Shown here: one piece after another, positions 7,942 through 16,524 of the stretch
Position numbering within the stretch: the stretch's first letter is position 1
Layout: every line of letters starts with the position of its first letter
From: JBBQVZ01 sp038211015
GTDB lineage: Bacteria; Actinomycetota; UBA4738; HRBIN12
Length of the DNA stretch: 27,708 bases
Direction: 5' to 3'
NCBI GenBank assembly: GCA_038211015.1
Contig: JBBQVZ010000032.1
Coordinates: forward strand, 1-27,708
Notes under the pieces: model-generated
Database searches by the model: none
What the model was told of the DNA's origin: nothing
The model's input: the letters and a program-made list of their open reading frames with translations, nothing else
Position numbers and translations under genes: made by a program

Positions 7942-7974
7942 GCCTACCACGCTAACAGGGGTGGAAGGAACGGC

Positions 7975-9015
7975 TCAGCCGGTGCCCGACGGGCCCGAAG
8001 CGCCGGTGCCGCCCGGTGGGGGCTCGCCCCCGGGTCCCGAGCCTCCGCCGGGACCAGCGACGACCACGCTGCCACTCATCGTGGTGTGGACGTCGCAATG
8101 GAAGTAGTACGTCCCCGGTTCGAGCGGCGGGATCGGATACTCCTGGCTGTCGATGCCCGGGAACTGCTCGCCCTGGAACAGGGTCTCGGAAAGGGACTCG
8201 TCGTTGTAGATCGCGATGTTGTGCGGGATGCCGGCGTCCTGGTTGTCGAACGTGATGGTCGTCGGCTGTCCGGCCGGCAGGTCGATCTCGTCGGTGTCGA
8301 ACGCCAACCCCTTCGCGGTGACGGTGAGCCCTCCTCCTCCTCCACCGCCGCCTTCGACCGACTCGATGGTCCCGAACATCGTCCCCGGATGCACGGCGCA
8401 ATGGAAGAAGAACGATCCGGGCGTGAGGGGCGGCACCGGATACGGGGTCTCACTCGGCCCGGTGACCAGTTCGCCGCTGAAGAGCGCCTGCGCATCGGGA
8501 TTGTCGGCCGGGTCCTCGCCGAAGATCACGACGTTGTGCTGGATGCCCGGATCCTGGTTGCTGAAGTCGAGCTCGATCGGCTCGTTCGCAGCGACGGACA
8601 GCGTGGTCGGCACGAAGCCGGTGGCCGCCGCGCCCTTCGGCGCCTCGAGAGCCACGACCTGCACCTTTCCGCCGCCTTCTTCGCCGGTACCGATCGCCAC
8701 GATCGCGATGCCGCCCGCGAGCATGGCGACGCCGGCAACGACCCCGACCATCGAGAAGAGCGCGCCGTTCGTCAGGCGCTCGCGCGAGGCGACGATCGTC
8801 GCCACCACCATGATCGCGATCGCCACGACCAGCGCGACCGCGGTCGCGGCGTGAGCGGACACCGAGAGCAAGACCCTCGAGAAGCCGAACAGCACCAGCC
8901 CGATGACGACGAACGCGCCGATGGGGATCGCGATCGGGAGCAGCAGGCCTTGCCGCGTCTCCGGATGCGTGTCGGGGGGCGGGGTGGGCTCCTCGTGCGT
9001 CACCTGATCGGTCAT
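7975..9015 (-). CDS. Membrane-anchored tandem cupredoxin (two type 1 copper domains)
   Basis: This 346-residue protein starts with a Pro-rich cytoplasmic tail, three predicted TM helices (about 24-46, 55-77, 85-108) and two extracytoplasmic cupredoxin domains. Each has a full type 1 copper ligand set: H160, C206, H209, M213 in domain 1 and H265, C307, H310, M313 in domain 2, in matching FHCxVH contexts. An eight-glycine linker (222-229) joins them and a Gly/Pro/Ser-rich tail ends the protein. The start overlaps the ctaG stop as ATGA, so it is made with the oxidase. Electron carriage between the bc-type complex and caa3, or copper delivery, are both reasonable; the precise family is not recognised. 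Confidence 0.85.
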   Translation of the reverse strand: MTDQVTHEEPTPPPDTHPETRQGLLLPIAIPIGAFVVIGLVLFGFSRVLLSVSAHAATAVALVVAIAIMVVATIVASRERLTNGALFSMVGVVAGVAMLAGGIAIVAIGTGEEGGGKVQVVALEAPKGAAATGFVPTTLSVAANEPIELDFSNQDPGIQHNVVIFGEDPADNPDAQALFSGELVTGPSETPYPVPPLTPGSFFFHCAVHPGTMFGTIESVEGGGGGGGGLTVTAKGLAFDTDEIDLPAGQPTTITFDNQDAGIPHNIAIYNDESLSETLFQGEQFPGIDSQEYPIPPLEPGTYYFHCDVHTTMSGSVVVAGPGGGSGPGGEPPPGGTGASGPSGTG

Positions 9016-9845
9016 CGGGTCAGCTCCAAGCGGATGTCGTGCTCGACGTCACGGTACCGGGACGCATCCCAGCCTTCCTCGCGCTGCTCCTGCCCATGCC
9101 ACCGGAAGAAGATCGCCGTGATGAACACCCACAGGATGGCGCCGCCGATCAGCTTCATGATCAGGCCGGCGATGAGCTGGTCGGTCAGCGCGCCCATCCC
9201 CCAGATCCGCGGGAACGTGCCGTACACGGGGTACAGCAGGTGATCGCCGAACGTCAGGAACGAGGCGGGGATGGTCGGGGCGAGCGACTGCAGGAAGAGG
9301 TACAGCATCTGCCCGGGCGCGGGAAGCGCCGGGTACTCGGGAAGCGGCGACATCACCGGCCACCACATCAGGAGCGCCGAAGAGACGAGCAACACGTGCA
9401 GCCCGAAGTGCGCCCACTCGGAACGGACCGACAGTTCGACCACGGCGGGCCAGTGCACGAACAACAGCGCGGAGTTGAAGACGATCAGCGCCACCAGGGG
9501 CTTCGTCAGGAACCCGAACACGGTGGCAGCGGGCCTCGGTCGGAGGAACCGACGGAGGAGCCACGCGGGCATCCCCGCGATCAAGAGCGCCGGGGCAACC
9601 AGCGTGAACAGCATGTGCTGCACCATGTGGACGTGGTACAGGTAGCGCTCCGCCAGGTCGTGGATCGGCCAGTCGGCTCCGATCCAAAGCACCGCCACAC
9701 CGGCGACGAAGAACCGGGTCCGGCGCCTGTCGACCGCCTCGCCTGTCTCCCGCGCGTGACGCCGTCCGGCGACGACGTAGGCGGCGACGATCGAGCCGAA
9801 GAGGAGCCAGACGTCGGGATGCGCGTGCAAGGCCGGAAGGTTCAT
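9012..9845 (-). CDS. ctaG: Cytochrome c oxidase assembly factor CtaG
   Basis: This 277-residue polytopic protein matches the Bacillus-type caa3 assembly factor CtaG rather than the Cox11-type protein of the same name. Visible family features are DWPIHDLAERYLYHVHMVQHMLF near helix 2, the histidine/methionine-rich membrane surfaces, and PVYGTFPRIWGMGALTDQLIAGLIMKLIGG near the C-terminus. About seven TM helices are predicted. In Bacillus the protein is needed for active caa3 oxidase, probably in CuB insertion. It lies four bases after the subunit IV gene and overlaps the cupredoxin gene. Confidence 0.92.
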   Translation of the reverse strand: MNLPALHAHPDVWLLFGSIVAAYVVAGRRHARETGEAVDRRRTRFFVAGVAVLWIGADWPIHDLAERYLYHVHMVQHMLFTLVAPALLIAGMPAWLLRRFLRPRPAATVFGFLTKPLVALIVFNSALLFVHWPAVVELSVRSEWAHFGLHVLLVSSALLMWWPVMSPLPEYPALPAPGQMLYLFLQSLAPTIPASFLTFGDHLLYPVYGTFPRIWGMGALTDQLIAGLIMKLIGGAILWVFITAIFFRWHGQEQREEGWDASRYRDVEHDIRLELTR

Positions 9846-9849
9846 CGCC

Positions 9850-10191
9850 CTAGTCCAGGAAGGTCCTGAACGAGATCAGGACCACCAGGTAGAGCGTCGC
9901 CGCTCCGGCCAGTCCCATGACGAAGAATCTCGAGAACCGCCGGTCGTCGAACTTGAGATGCATGTACCACAGGACCACGATGGCGAACTTCGAGATCATC
10001 AACGTGAACAGCACGGGAAGGAACCATCCGCCCATCTCGTCGCGCACGTAGTAGATCGCGACCTCGATGCCGGTGATCGCCCCGAGGATGAAGAAGATGC
10101 GCACGTACTCGCGGGGGCTCGGATGCCCATGGTGTGAGGAGGCGGACTCCTCGACGTCCGTGTCGTTCCCCTCGACGTGGATGTCCGACAT
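9850..10191 (-). CDS. ctaF: Cytochrome c oxidase subunit IV (prokaryotic, caa3 type)
   Basis: This 113-residue protein has three TM helices (about 31-49, 57-77, 89-108), with WFLPVLFTLMISKFAIVVLWYMHLKFDDRRF being typical of the prokaryotic subunit IV family. The family is non-catalytic and stabilises the oxidase. The frame is open far upstream in a shadow of ctaE; I chose the ATG at 10191 (MSDIHVEGND), which lies five bases after the ctaE stop. The histidine-bearing N-terminus (SSHHGHPSPREY) resembles homologues. Confidence 0.9.
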   Translation of the reverse strand: MSDIHVEGNDTDVEESASSHHGHPSPREYVRIFFILGAITGIEVAIYYVRDEMGGWFLPVLFTLMISKFAIVVLWYMHLKFDDRRFSRFFVMGLAGAATLYLVVLISFRTFLD

Positions 10192-10196
10192 GGCTC

Positions 10197-10826
10197 CTAC
10201 CCCCCGCCCGGAGGACCGACCGGGCCCGTCGGGATCAGGTACACCACCGTGAAGATGATGATCCACACGATGTCGACGAAGTGCCAGTACAGACCCACCA
10301 TCTCGACGGGGAACGCGGGGTCCTCCGGGAGCCGGTCCGCGAACGACATCCCCGTGAGCGACAGCAGCATCAGGATCCCCACGGTGACGTGCACCCCGTG
10401 GAAGCCGGTGAGGACGAAGAACGTCGTGCCGAACAGGTTGGTGGTGATGGACAGGCCCTCGCGGTAGAAGGCCGTGAACTCGAAGACCTGGCCACCGACG
10501 AACGTCATGCCGAGCATCGCCGTCGTGACGAGCCACAGGCGCATGCGCATGAAGTCGCGCTTCTGCGCGGCCCCCAGCGCGAGCACCATCGTCAAGGAGC
10601 TGGCCAGCAGGACGAACGACGACACCGACGTGTAGGCGATGTCGAAGACGTCGGACGGGAACGGGCCCTTCGTGCTCGCGCCTCGGTACAGCACGTACGT
10701 GGTGATCAACGCGCCGAACAACAGGCATTCGGAGGAGAGGAAGAGCCACATCGCGAGCTTGGTGTGCGGGAGACCGGTGGTGGTCTCGTGCTCGTCGTGG
10801 CCCTTGGCGATCGCGACGTCAGCCAT
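10197..10826 (-). CDS. ctaE: Cytochrome c oxidase subunit III
   Basis: This 209-residue protein has five predicted TM helices, as in the five-helix bacterial form of subunit III. The motifs KLAMWLFLSSECLLFGALI, GQVFEF and the helix with FFVLTGFHGVHV are conserved; the FHGxHV glutamate/histidine region stabilises the proton uptake path of subunit I. Further on, EMVGLYWHFVDIVWIIIF is the family end motif. Start ATG at 10826 (MADVAIAKG) lies two bases after the ctaD stop. The longer in-frame extension is a shadow of ctaD. Confidence 0.95.
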   Translation of the reverse strand: MADVAIAKGHDEHETTTGLPHTKLAMWLFLSSECLLFGALITTYVLYRGASTKGPFPSDVFDIAYTSVSSFVLLASSLTMVLALGAAQKRDFMRMRLWLVTTAMLGMTFVGGQVFEFTAFYREGLSITTNLFGTTFFVLTGFHGVHVTVGILMLLSLTGMSFADRLPEDPAFPVEMVGLYWHFVDIVWIIIFTVVYLIPTGPVGPPGGG

Positions 10827-10828
10827 AA

Positions 10829-12694
10829 CTACTCCGCCACCGAGGGCTCGAGGGCCCATCCGTAGAAGCCGACCAGGGTGACGGCCGCTCCGAGGCCGAC
10901 CAGCCACCAGGAGTAGATGACGCCGTAGGCCATGATCGGCAGCCCGAGCGCCGCAACGAACGGCCAATAGGACGGGCTGGGGAGATGGATGGCATGTGCG
11001 GTGTGCGCCGGCGTGTCGAGATCCGCGGCGCCCGCCTGCACGGGAACGAGCTTCCCGCTCTTGTCCTCGGCGTACTTCCGGTGCCAGAACTCATCGAGCG
11101 AGTGGACGGTGGGGATCTCATCGAAGTTGTGCACGGGCGGCGGTGACGACGTCATCCACTCGAGCGTGCGCGCATCCCACGGATCGCTCGTCTCCAGCGG
11201 TTCGTGGCGCAACCGAGTCCTGACCACGTTCACGATGAACACCAGGATCGACACGGCGATCACGAACGCTCCCAGCGTGGATATCTCGTTCCAGAACGTG
11301 AGGCCGAGCGACTCGGGATAGGTGTACTCACGGCGGATCATGCCCTGTAGCCCGAGGACGTGCATGGGGCCGAACGCCAGGTTGAACCCGAGGATCATGA
11401 GCCAGAAATGCAGCTTGCCCATGCCCTCGGAGAGCAGCTGGCCGAACACCTTGGGCCACCAGTAATACGCGGCAGAGAAGAGCCCGAAGATCGCGCCCCC
11501 GAAGAGCACGTAGTGGAAGTGCGCGACGATGTAGTAGGTGTCGGTCTGCTGGTAGTCGGCCGGGACGACCGCGTGCGTCACGCCGGAGAGCCCCCCGATC
11601 ACGAACATCGCCACGCCGCCGACCGAGAACAGCATGGCGGCCGTGAACTGGATGTCGCCTCGGTACAACGTCGCCATCCAGTTGAAGATCTTCACGCCGG
11701 TCGGGATAGCGATGATCGCCGTCGTGATGCCGAACGCCGTGTTCGCGACCGGACCGAGCCCCGCCGCGAACATGTGGTGCGCCCACACGCCGAAGCCGAT
11801 GAAGCCGATCGAGATGCCGGAGAACACCACGAACTGGTAGCCGAACAGCGGTTTGCGACTGAAGACCGGCAGCACCTCCGAGAAGATGCCGAACGCCGGC
11901 AGGATCAGGATGTACACCTCCGGGTGGCCGAACAACCAGAAAAGGTGCTGCCACAGGATCGGATCGCCACCCTGCGTCGGATCGAAGAAGTGCGTGCCCC
12001 ATCGACGATCGAAGAGCAGCTCGAAGAGCCCGACCGTGATGATCGGCAGCGAGAACACCAGGAGCAGCTGCGTCACGAGGCCCATCCAGACGAACACCGG
12101 CAGGCGGAAGAACGACATGCCCGGGGCACGCATGTTGATGACCGTGACGCCCAGGTTCACCGCGCCCGCCGTCGACGCGATACCGGTGAGCAAGAGCCCC
12201 AGGGCATAGAACGTCATGCCGCTCGTCGGGTCCGTGGTGGAGTTCGGCGCGTATCCGAACCACCCGCCGTTGGGTGCGCCACCCAGGAACCAGCTGGAGT
12301 ACAGGAACAACCCGCCGAACAGGAACAGCCAGTAGCTGAACGCGTTGATGCGGGGGAACGCCACGTCGCGTGCGCCGATCATCAACGGGATCAGGTAGTT
12401 GAAGAACGCCGCCGACATCGGCATCACGAACAGGAAGATCATCGTGAGCCCGTGCATGGTGAAGATCTGGTTGTACTGGTCCGCGTTCAGGATCGTCTGG
12501 TCCGGTCCGGCTAGCTGCGAACGGATCAGCAGCGCTTCGAGTCCGCCGATGATGAAGAACACGAACGCGGTCACGCCGTACAGCAGGCCGATCTTCTTGT
12601 GATCGATGGTGGTGAACCAGCTCCAGAAGCCGGTCAACGCCGAAGGCCGCCGGATGCCCCGACCCCTGCCCGCAACCACGGAGATGCTCGCCAT
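10829..12694 (-). CDS. ctaD: Cytochrome c oxidase subunit I (aa3/caa3 type A1) with C-terminal extension
   Basis: This 621-residue protein is the catalytic heme-copper oxidase subunit. Low-spin heme ligands H81 and H394, heme a3 ligand H392, CuB ligands H257, H306 and H307, and the cross-linking Tyr261 are in place. Glu259 in GHPEVY marks the A1 subclass with a D proton channel, as does the loop FFNYLIPLMIGARDVAFPRIN. Twelve core helices end near residue 490; an extra domain of about 130 residues follows, with two more helices (about 577-610), resembling subunit fusions in actinobacterial oxidases. Starts 14 bases after the ctaC stop. Confidence 0.97.
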   Translation of the reverse strand: MASISVVAGRGRGIRRPSALTGFWSWFTTIDHKKIGLLYGVTAFVFFIIGGLEALLIRSQLAGPDQTILNADQYNQIFTMHGLTMIFLFVMPMSAAFFNYLIPLMIGARDVAFPRINAFSYWLFLFGGLFLYSSWFLGGAPNGGWFGYAPNSTTDPTSGMTFYALGLLLTGIASTAGAVNLGVTVINMRAPGMSFFRLPVFVWMGLVTQLLLVFSLPIITVGLFELLFDRRWGTHFFDPTQGGDPILWQHLFWLFGHPEVYILILPAFGIFSEVLPVFSRKPLFGYQFVVFSGISIGFIGFGVWAHHMFAAGLGPVANTAFGITTAIIAIPTGVKIFNWMATLYRGDIQFTAAMLFSVGGVAMFVIGGLSGVTHAVVPADYQQTDTYYIVAHFHYVLFGGAIFGLFSAAYYWWPKVFGQLLSEGMGKLHFWLMILGFNLAFGPMHVLGLQGMIRREYTYPESLGLTFWNEISTLGAFVIAVSILVFIVNVVRTRLRHEPLETSDPWDARTLEWMTSSPPPVHNFDEIPTVHSLDEFWHRKYAEDKSGKLVPVQAGAADLDTPAHTAHAIHLPSPSYWPFVAALGLPIMAYGVIYSWWLVGLGAAVTLVGFYGWALEPSVAE

Positions 12695-12708
12695 CTACCC
12701 GGCTTCTC

Positions 12709-13812
12709 TCATGTCAGGCTCCGGAGGTAGGCCACCAACGCGTCGATCTCGCCCTCACTCAGCTGGTAGTTGGGCATCTTCGATCCAAGCTTGACGGCGT
12801 TCGGATCGCGGAGCCACGCGGCCAGGGCCTCTCGATCGGACGTCTCCCAGTCGCAGCCGGCGAAGCACTGGTGCGTGGGATCGGCGAAGTGCGTCAGGTT
12901 CGGGGCGGCGTTCACGCCGCTCGCGATGCCTCCGATCGAATGGCACGCGGTGCATTGGCCCTGACCGTTCGGCAGCGCGTTCATGAACAGATCCATCCCC
13001 TTGGCGGCAAGCGGGTCCGCCGGCGTGATGCCCGGAAGCTTCTGATTGGCGACCCACGCCTCCCAGTCGCTCGGGGAGAGCGCCACGACGCGCACCTTCA
13101 TCTTGGCGTGCTGCAGCCCGCAGAACTCGGCGCATTGCCCGAAGTAGGTCCCGGGTTCGTCTGCCTGCATCAGGATGTGGTTCGTCCGATTGGGAACCAC
13201 ATCCTGCTTGCCGGCGAGCTGGGGGATCCAGAACGAGTGGATCACGGCGTAGTCTGCCTGGGCTTTCGTCGCCCCGCCGATCAGCCCGCCGACCGATTCC
13301 AGGTCGAGGTACACGGGACGGTCCGCCGGGATCACCATGACGTCCGCGACCGTGATGGCTCCCTTGTCGTCGAACGCGGTCGTCATGTCGTCGTCCGTGT
13401 ACACGAAGCCCCACCACCATTGGTGGCCCTGCACCGTGACGTGCAGGGCGTCCGTGGGCGGTTTGCGCGCCAGATCCCAGATCGTCGCGACCGTCGGCAC
13501 GGTGACGAACGCCAGGATGACCGCGGGCAGGATCGTCCAACCGATCTCCAGTCGCGTGTTGCCGTGAAGCTGGGGCGGCATCCGGTCTCGACCCTTGCGC
13601 TGTCGATACTTGAGGCAGATGAGGACGATCCCGCCCTCGACGATGACGAAGACGAGGACGGCGACCCAGAACACCGGGACGAAGAGATCCTTGATCTCCT
13701 TCGCGTACGGTCCCGCCGGCTTCAACGAGTCCTGGCTGGCGTTCGGAGCGCAGGACGCCAGCATCAGGCCGAAGGCCACGAGGCCCAAGACCCAGAGCAG
13801 CCGCTTCCGCAA
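12709..13812 (-). CDS. ctaC: Cytochrome c oxidase subunit II with fused cytochrome c domain (caa3 type)
   Basis: Subunit II accepts electrons at CuA. Using a TTG start at 13812, the 367-residue protein has a lipoprotein signal (LMLASC, Cys21), two TM helices (about 44-66 and 89-112) and a cupredoxin domain with CuA ligands H192, C227, E229, C231, H235 and M238. A fused cytochrome c domain follows with C287-x2-C290-H291 and probable ligand M346. An extra stretch of roughly 15 residues (VGGLIGGATKAQADYA) sits just before HSFW. The start is uncertain: another TTG at 13821 and a GTG at 13875 are in frame, and there is no ATG near the signal peptide. Confidence 0.93.
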   Translation of the reverse strand: MRKRLLWVLGLVAFGLMLASCAPNASQDSLKPAGPYAKEIKDLFVPVFWVAVLVFVIVEGGIVLICLKYRQRKGRDRMPPQLHGNTRLEIGWTILPAVILAFVTVPTVATIWDLARKPPTDALHVTVQGHQWWWGFVYTDDDMTTAFDDKGAITVADVMVIPADRPVYLDLESVGGLIGGATKAQADYAVIHSFWIPQLAGKQDVVPNRTNHILMQADEPGTYFGQCAEFCGLQHAKMKVRVVALSPSDWEAWVANQKLPGITPADPLAAKGMDLFMNALPNGQGQCTACHSIGGIASGVNAAPNLTHFADPTHQCFAGCDWETSDREALAAWLRDPNAVKLGSKMPNYQLSEGEIDALVAYLRSLT

Positions 13813-13919
13813 GTCTCCCAAGCCTCCCCGGTACAGGCGCTCCGACGCCGGTTGCGGGCGCCGGGCCGCGCGCACTGTACCACCGTCCCTTCCGCTGCTC
13901 GACAGGGATGACAGGGTTG

Positions 13920-14876
13920 TCAGAACCCCTTGTACGAGTGCAGTCCGACGATCCAGAGGTTCACCGCGTAGTACGTGATCAGGAGCGAGACGAACCCCAC
14001 CAACGCGATGACCGCGGCCGGCCGCCCCTTCCATCCCGACGTCGAGCGTGCGTGGAGGTAGCCGGCGTAGATCACCCACGTGACGAACGACCACGTCTCC
14101 TTCGGATCCCATCCCCAGTAGCGCCCCCACGCTCGTTGCGCCCAGATCGCGCCGGCGATCACGGCGAACGTCCAGACGGGGAACGCGAACGCGATGACGC
14201 GGTACGCCATGCGATCGAGGGTGGCGGCAGTCGGCAACACGCCCCGACGAACGACGTCACCCGCGGTGGGCTCGTCGGCGTCGGGCGCGAAGTCCGGAGG
14301 GGCGTCGACGTCGACCGATCCGCCCATGATCGGCGGCGGCTCCTGGGCGCGGAGCGTCGCCACCTGCCGGCGCTCGCGACGGTCCTGCACCAGGAACAGG
14401 ATCGTGAGGACGCCTCCGCCCAAGGCGAACAGCGAGGACCCGGAGATGGCGGCGACCACGTGGATCTTGATCCAGTACGAGTTGAGCGCGGGGACCAGCG
14501 GACCAGGACCCACATAGAGGAACGAGACGGCGATCGCCATGGTGAACACGGAGAACATCAACGCGAACCCGCCGAGCGTGTGGATCTTGTAGTACCCCTC
14601 GACTATCAGCAGGTAGCCGGCCACGACCAGGAGCGCCAGCAGGACCGAGTACTCGTACATGTTGCCCCACGGAACCCGATGGGCGGCGAAGCCCCGTGTT
14701 ACCACGCAGACGACGTTCGCGAACAACCCCACGGAGGCGACGGTCCGGGCGATCGCCCAGAACGAGGTCCGGCGGAACGCCAGGTACGCGAAGTAGCCCA
14801 CCATCGCGGCGACGTAGGAGAACAAGGCAACGTTGAACGCGTCGTTGGACACACGCCCCCACTGCAGGTCGGTCAT
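13920..14876 (-). CDS. ccsB: Cytochrome c biogenesis heme handling protein CcsB/ResC/CcsA family
   Basis: This 318-residue polytopic protein has the tryptophan-rich WWD motif WGRYWGWDPKETW (250-262) that defines heme-handling proteins, flanked by conserved histidines H66, H139, H275 and H313. With ResB it forms the System II cytochrome c synthase, which brings heme across the membrane and ligates it to CxxCH. A hydrophilic loop of about 55 residues (165-220, rich in Asp/Pro) interrupts the helices. The start overlaps the resB stop as ATGA. Its clients here are the c domain of CtaC and the monoheme cytochrome at 20648-21403. Confidence 0.94.
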   Translation of the reverse strand: MTDLQWGRVSNDAFNVALFSYVAAMVGYFAYLAFRRTSFWAIARTVASVGLFANVVCVVTRGFAAHRVPWGNMYEYSVLLALLVVAGYLLIVEGYYKIHTLGGFALMFSVFTMAIAVSFLYVGPGPLVPALNSYWIKIHVVAAISGSSLFALGGGVLTILFLVQDRRERRQVATLRAQEPPPIMGGSVDVDAPPDFAPDADEPTAGDVVRRGVLPTAATLDRMAYRVIAFAFPVWTFAVIAGAIWAQRAWGRYWGWDPKETWSFVTWVIYAGYLHARSTSGWKGRPAAVIALVGFVSLLITYYAVNLWIVGLHSYKGF

Positions 14877-16453
14877 CGCGAGCTCACCCGTTCCTTCTCC
14901 TCGACGGCGGGGACCTCGCCCGCGGCACGGGCCATGGCATCCACCAGCTTCGAGAACTCCTCGTCGAACTGCGGCTTGCGTTGCAGAGCGAAACCGCCGA
15001 CCTTGAGCACGGTCCCGTTCTCGTTCGGCTCCGCCCGCACCCAGACCTTGCGTCGTGACGTGTAGAGGGCGGGCAGGAGCCCGAGCAGCACGAGGATAGC
15101 GGCAAGCAAGACCATGGGCACCCCGCGGTCACGGGATACCTGGAGCACGCTGTACTGACGAAGCTCGGGGAACGAGATCGTCAGGCCCTTGGACGACGCG
15201 CCCTCGGCGAGCGCCTCCCCGGTTCGGAGGTCGACCGTCTGGCCCGCGCCGACGACGCCCCGCCCCGCCTGGCGCATCACGCTCGTGTCGAGGGAGAGCG
15301 GAGACGTATCGGTCAGGTCGCCGCGGAACACCTTGAAGAACATGATCGGCTGGAACTCCCCCGTCATGGCCACCGACTCACCGGTCGTCCGCAGCTGGAG
15401 CCACGCGCGACTGTCGGGCCACAGCTCGAGCGTCAGGCCGGCCTCGGGGTCGAGGAACGGCAGCTTGAGGATGCCGTGCCACGGCATCGCGAGCTGGGGG
15501 ACACCCTCGGGCGCCGTGTCCTGGACGAATGTGATCGGTTCGGAGGAGATAACCTCGCCGCCGCGACGAACCTCCACGACCGGGGCCCACCCGAACCCGT
15601 ACTGGAAGAACTCGATCCCGTCGATCGAAGCCGGATCGTTCACCCGGATGTCGGTCTGCTTCACCACGTTGCCCTGCGCATCCAGCAGGTCCACGTGCGA
15701 GACGAAGTCCATCGGCTGGCCGCTCCGGCGGTACGTGTCCTCGAAACCGCGCAGATGGATGCCCGCACCGGTGAAATCGCCGTTGAAGAAGCGACCGGTG
15801 CGCAGCTGACCGTCGTAGTTCGCCTGGGCGTCGATCCAGGTCTTCCCCTCCACCACGACGGCCCGGCCGGTGAACCCGGTGCCCTTGCCGTAGATGACGC
15901 CGACCACGATCAGCAGGAACGCCCAATGGAAGAGCAGGCTCCCGACCTCTCGGAGCGCGCCCTTCTCCGCCGCGAGGGCCGGCCGGCCGTCGTCGTCGCG
16001 CGCCACGCGGAACATGCGGCGGCGCAGCACCCGGCGGGATCCGTCGATCACCCGGGCGGGATCGGCCGGCACCACGCGTTCCTCATACAGCCGGAACGAG
16101 TCGATCTCCCGCGCCTGCACGGGTCGCTGGCGAAGGGCGCGGACGAGGGCACGGGTCCGCGGAAACAAGCAGGCGACGAGCGAGACGAACAGCAGCGTCG
16201 TGATCAGCACGAACCACCACGATCCGAACACGTCGAACAGGCCGGCGCGCCCGTAGAACGCGCCGACCAGCGGATGGTCGAGCTGGAAGCGGACCACGCG
16301 CTCCGGCGAGTTGGGCCACTGCGGCACCAGGGACCCCGCCACCGACGCGAGCGCCAGCATCAGCAGCAGGATCAGGGCCGTGCGCATCGAGCGCAGCGTT
16401 CTCCACACCAGAGCCGTGGACCGTCGCAAGGTGATCCGGCTGGAGGAGGACAT
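14873..16453 (-). CDS. resB: Cytochrome c biogenesis protein ResB/Ccs1
   Basis: This 526-residue protein matches ResB: three N-terminal TM helices (with SMRTALILLLMLALASVAGSL, then FGSWWFVLITTLLF, then FHWAFLLIVVGVIYG), a large extracytoplasmic domain, and a last helix near the C-terminus followed by a cytoplasmic tail. GSLVPQ, ACLFPRTRALVRALRQRP and FFQYGFGW are typical blocks. It partners CcsB. The frame is open upstream over ccdA, but the ATG at 16453 (MSSSSRITLRR) gives the usual N-terminus; no strong ribosome binding site is visible there. 71 bases separate it from ccdA. Confidence 0.93.
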   Translation of the reverse strand: MSSSSRITLRRSTALVWRTLRSMRTALILLLMLALASVAGSLVPQWPNSPERVVRFQLDHPLVGAFYGRAGLFDVFGSWWFVLITTLLFVSLVACLFPRTRALVRALRQRPVQAREIDSFRLYEERVVPADPARVIDGSRRVLRRRMFRVARDDDGRPALAAEKGALREVGSLLFHWAFLLIVVGVIYGKGTGFTGRAVVVEGKTWIDAQANYDGQLRTGRFFNGDFTGAGIHLRGFEDTYRRSGQPMDFVSHVDLLDAQGNVVKQTDIRVNDPASIDGIEFFQYGFGWAPVVEVRRGGEVISSEPITFVQDTAPEGVPQLAMPWHGILKLPFLDPEAGLTLELWPDSRAWLQLRTTGESVAMTGEFQPIMFFKVFRGDLTDTSPLSLDTSVMRQAGRGVVGAGQTVDLRTGEALAEGASSKGLTISFPELRQYSVLQVSRDRGVPMVLLAAILVLLGLLPALYTSRRKVWVRAEPNENGTVLKVGGFALQRKPQFDEEFSKLVDAMARAAGEVPAVEEKERVSSR

Positions 16454-16524
16454 GGGGCTCGCGAGGATTCTACGGTCGGGCGTCGAACGACGTGTCCGCC
16501 GTCGGCCCCGCGGCGGCACGCCGC

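Noticed and set aside
7705..9243. Plus-strand 512-codon open frame opposite the cupredoxin and ctaG genes
   Set aside because: Antisense shadow of three well-supported genes; low-complexity Arg/Asp/His content.
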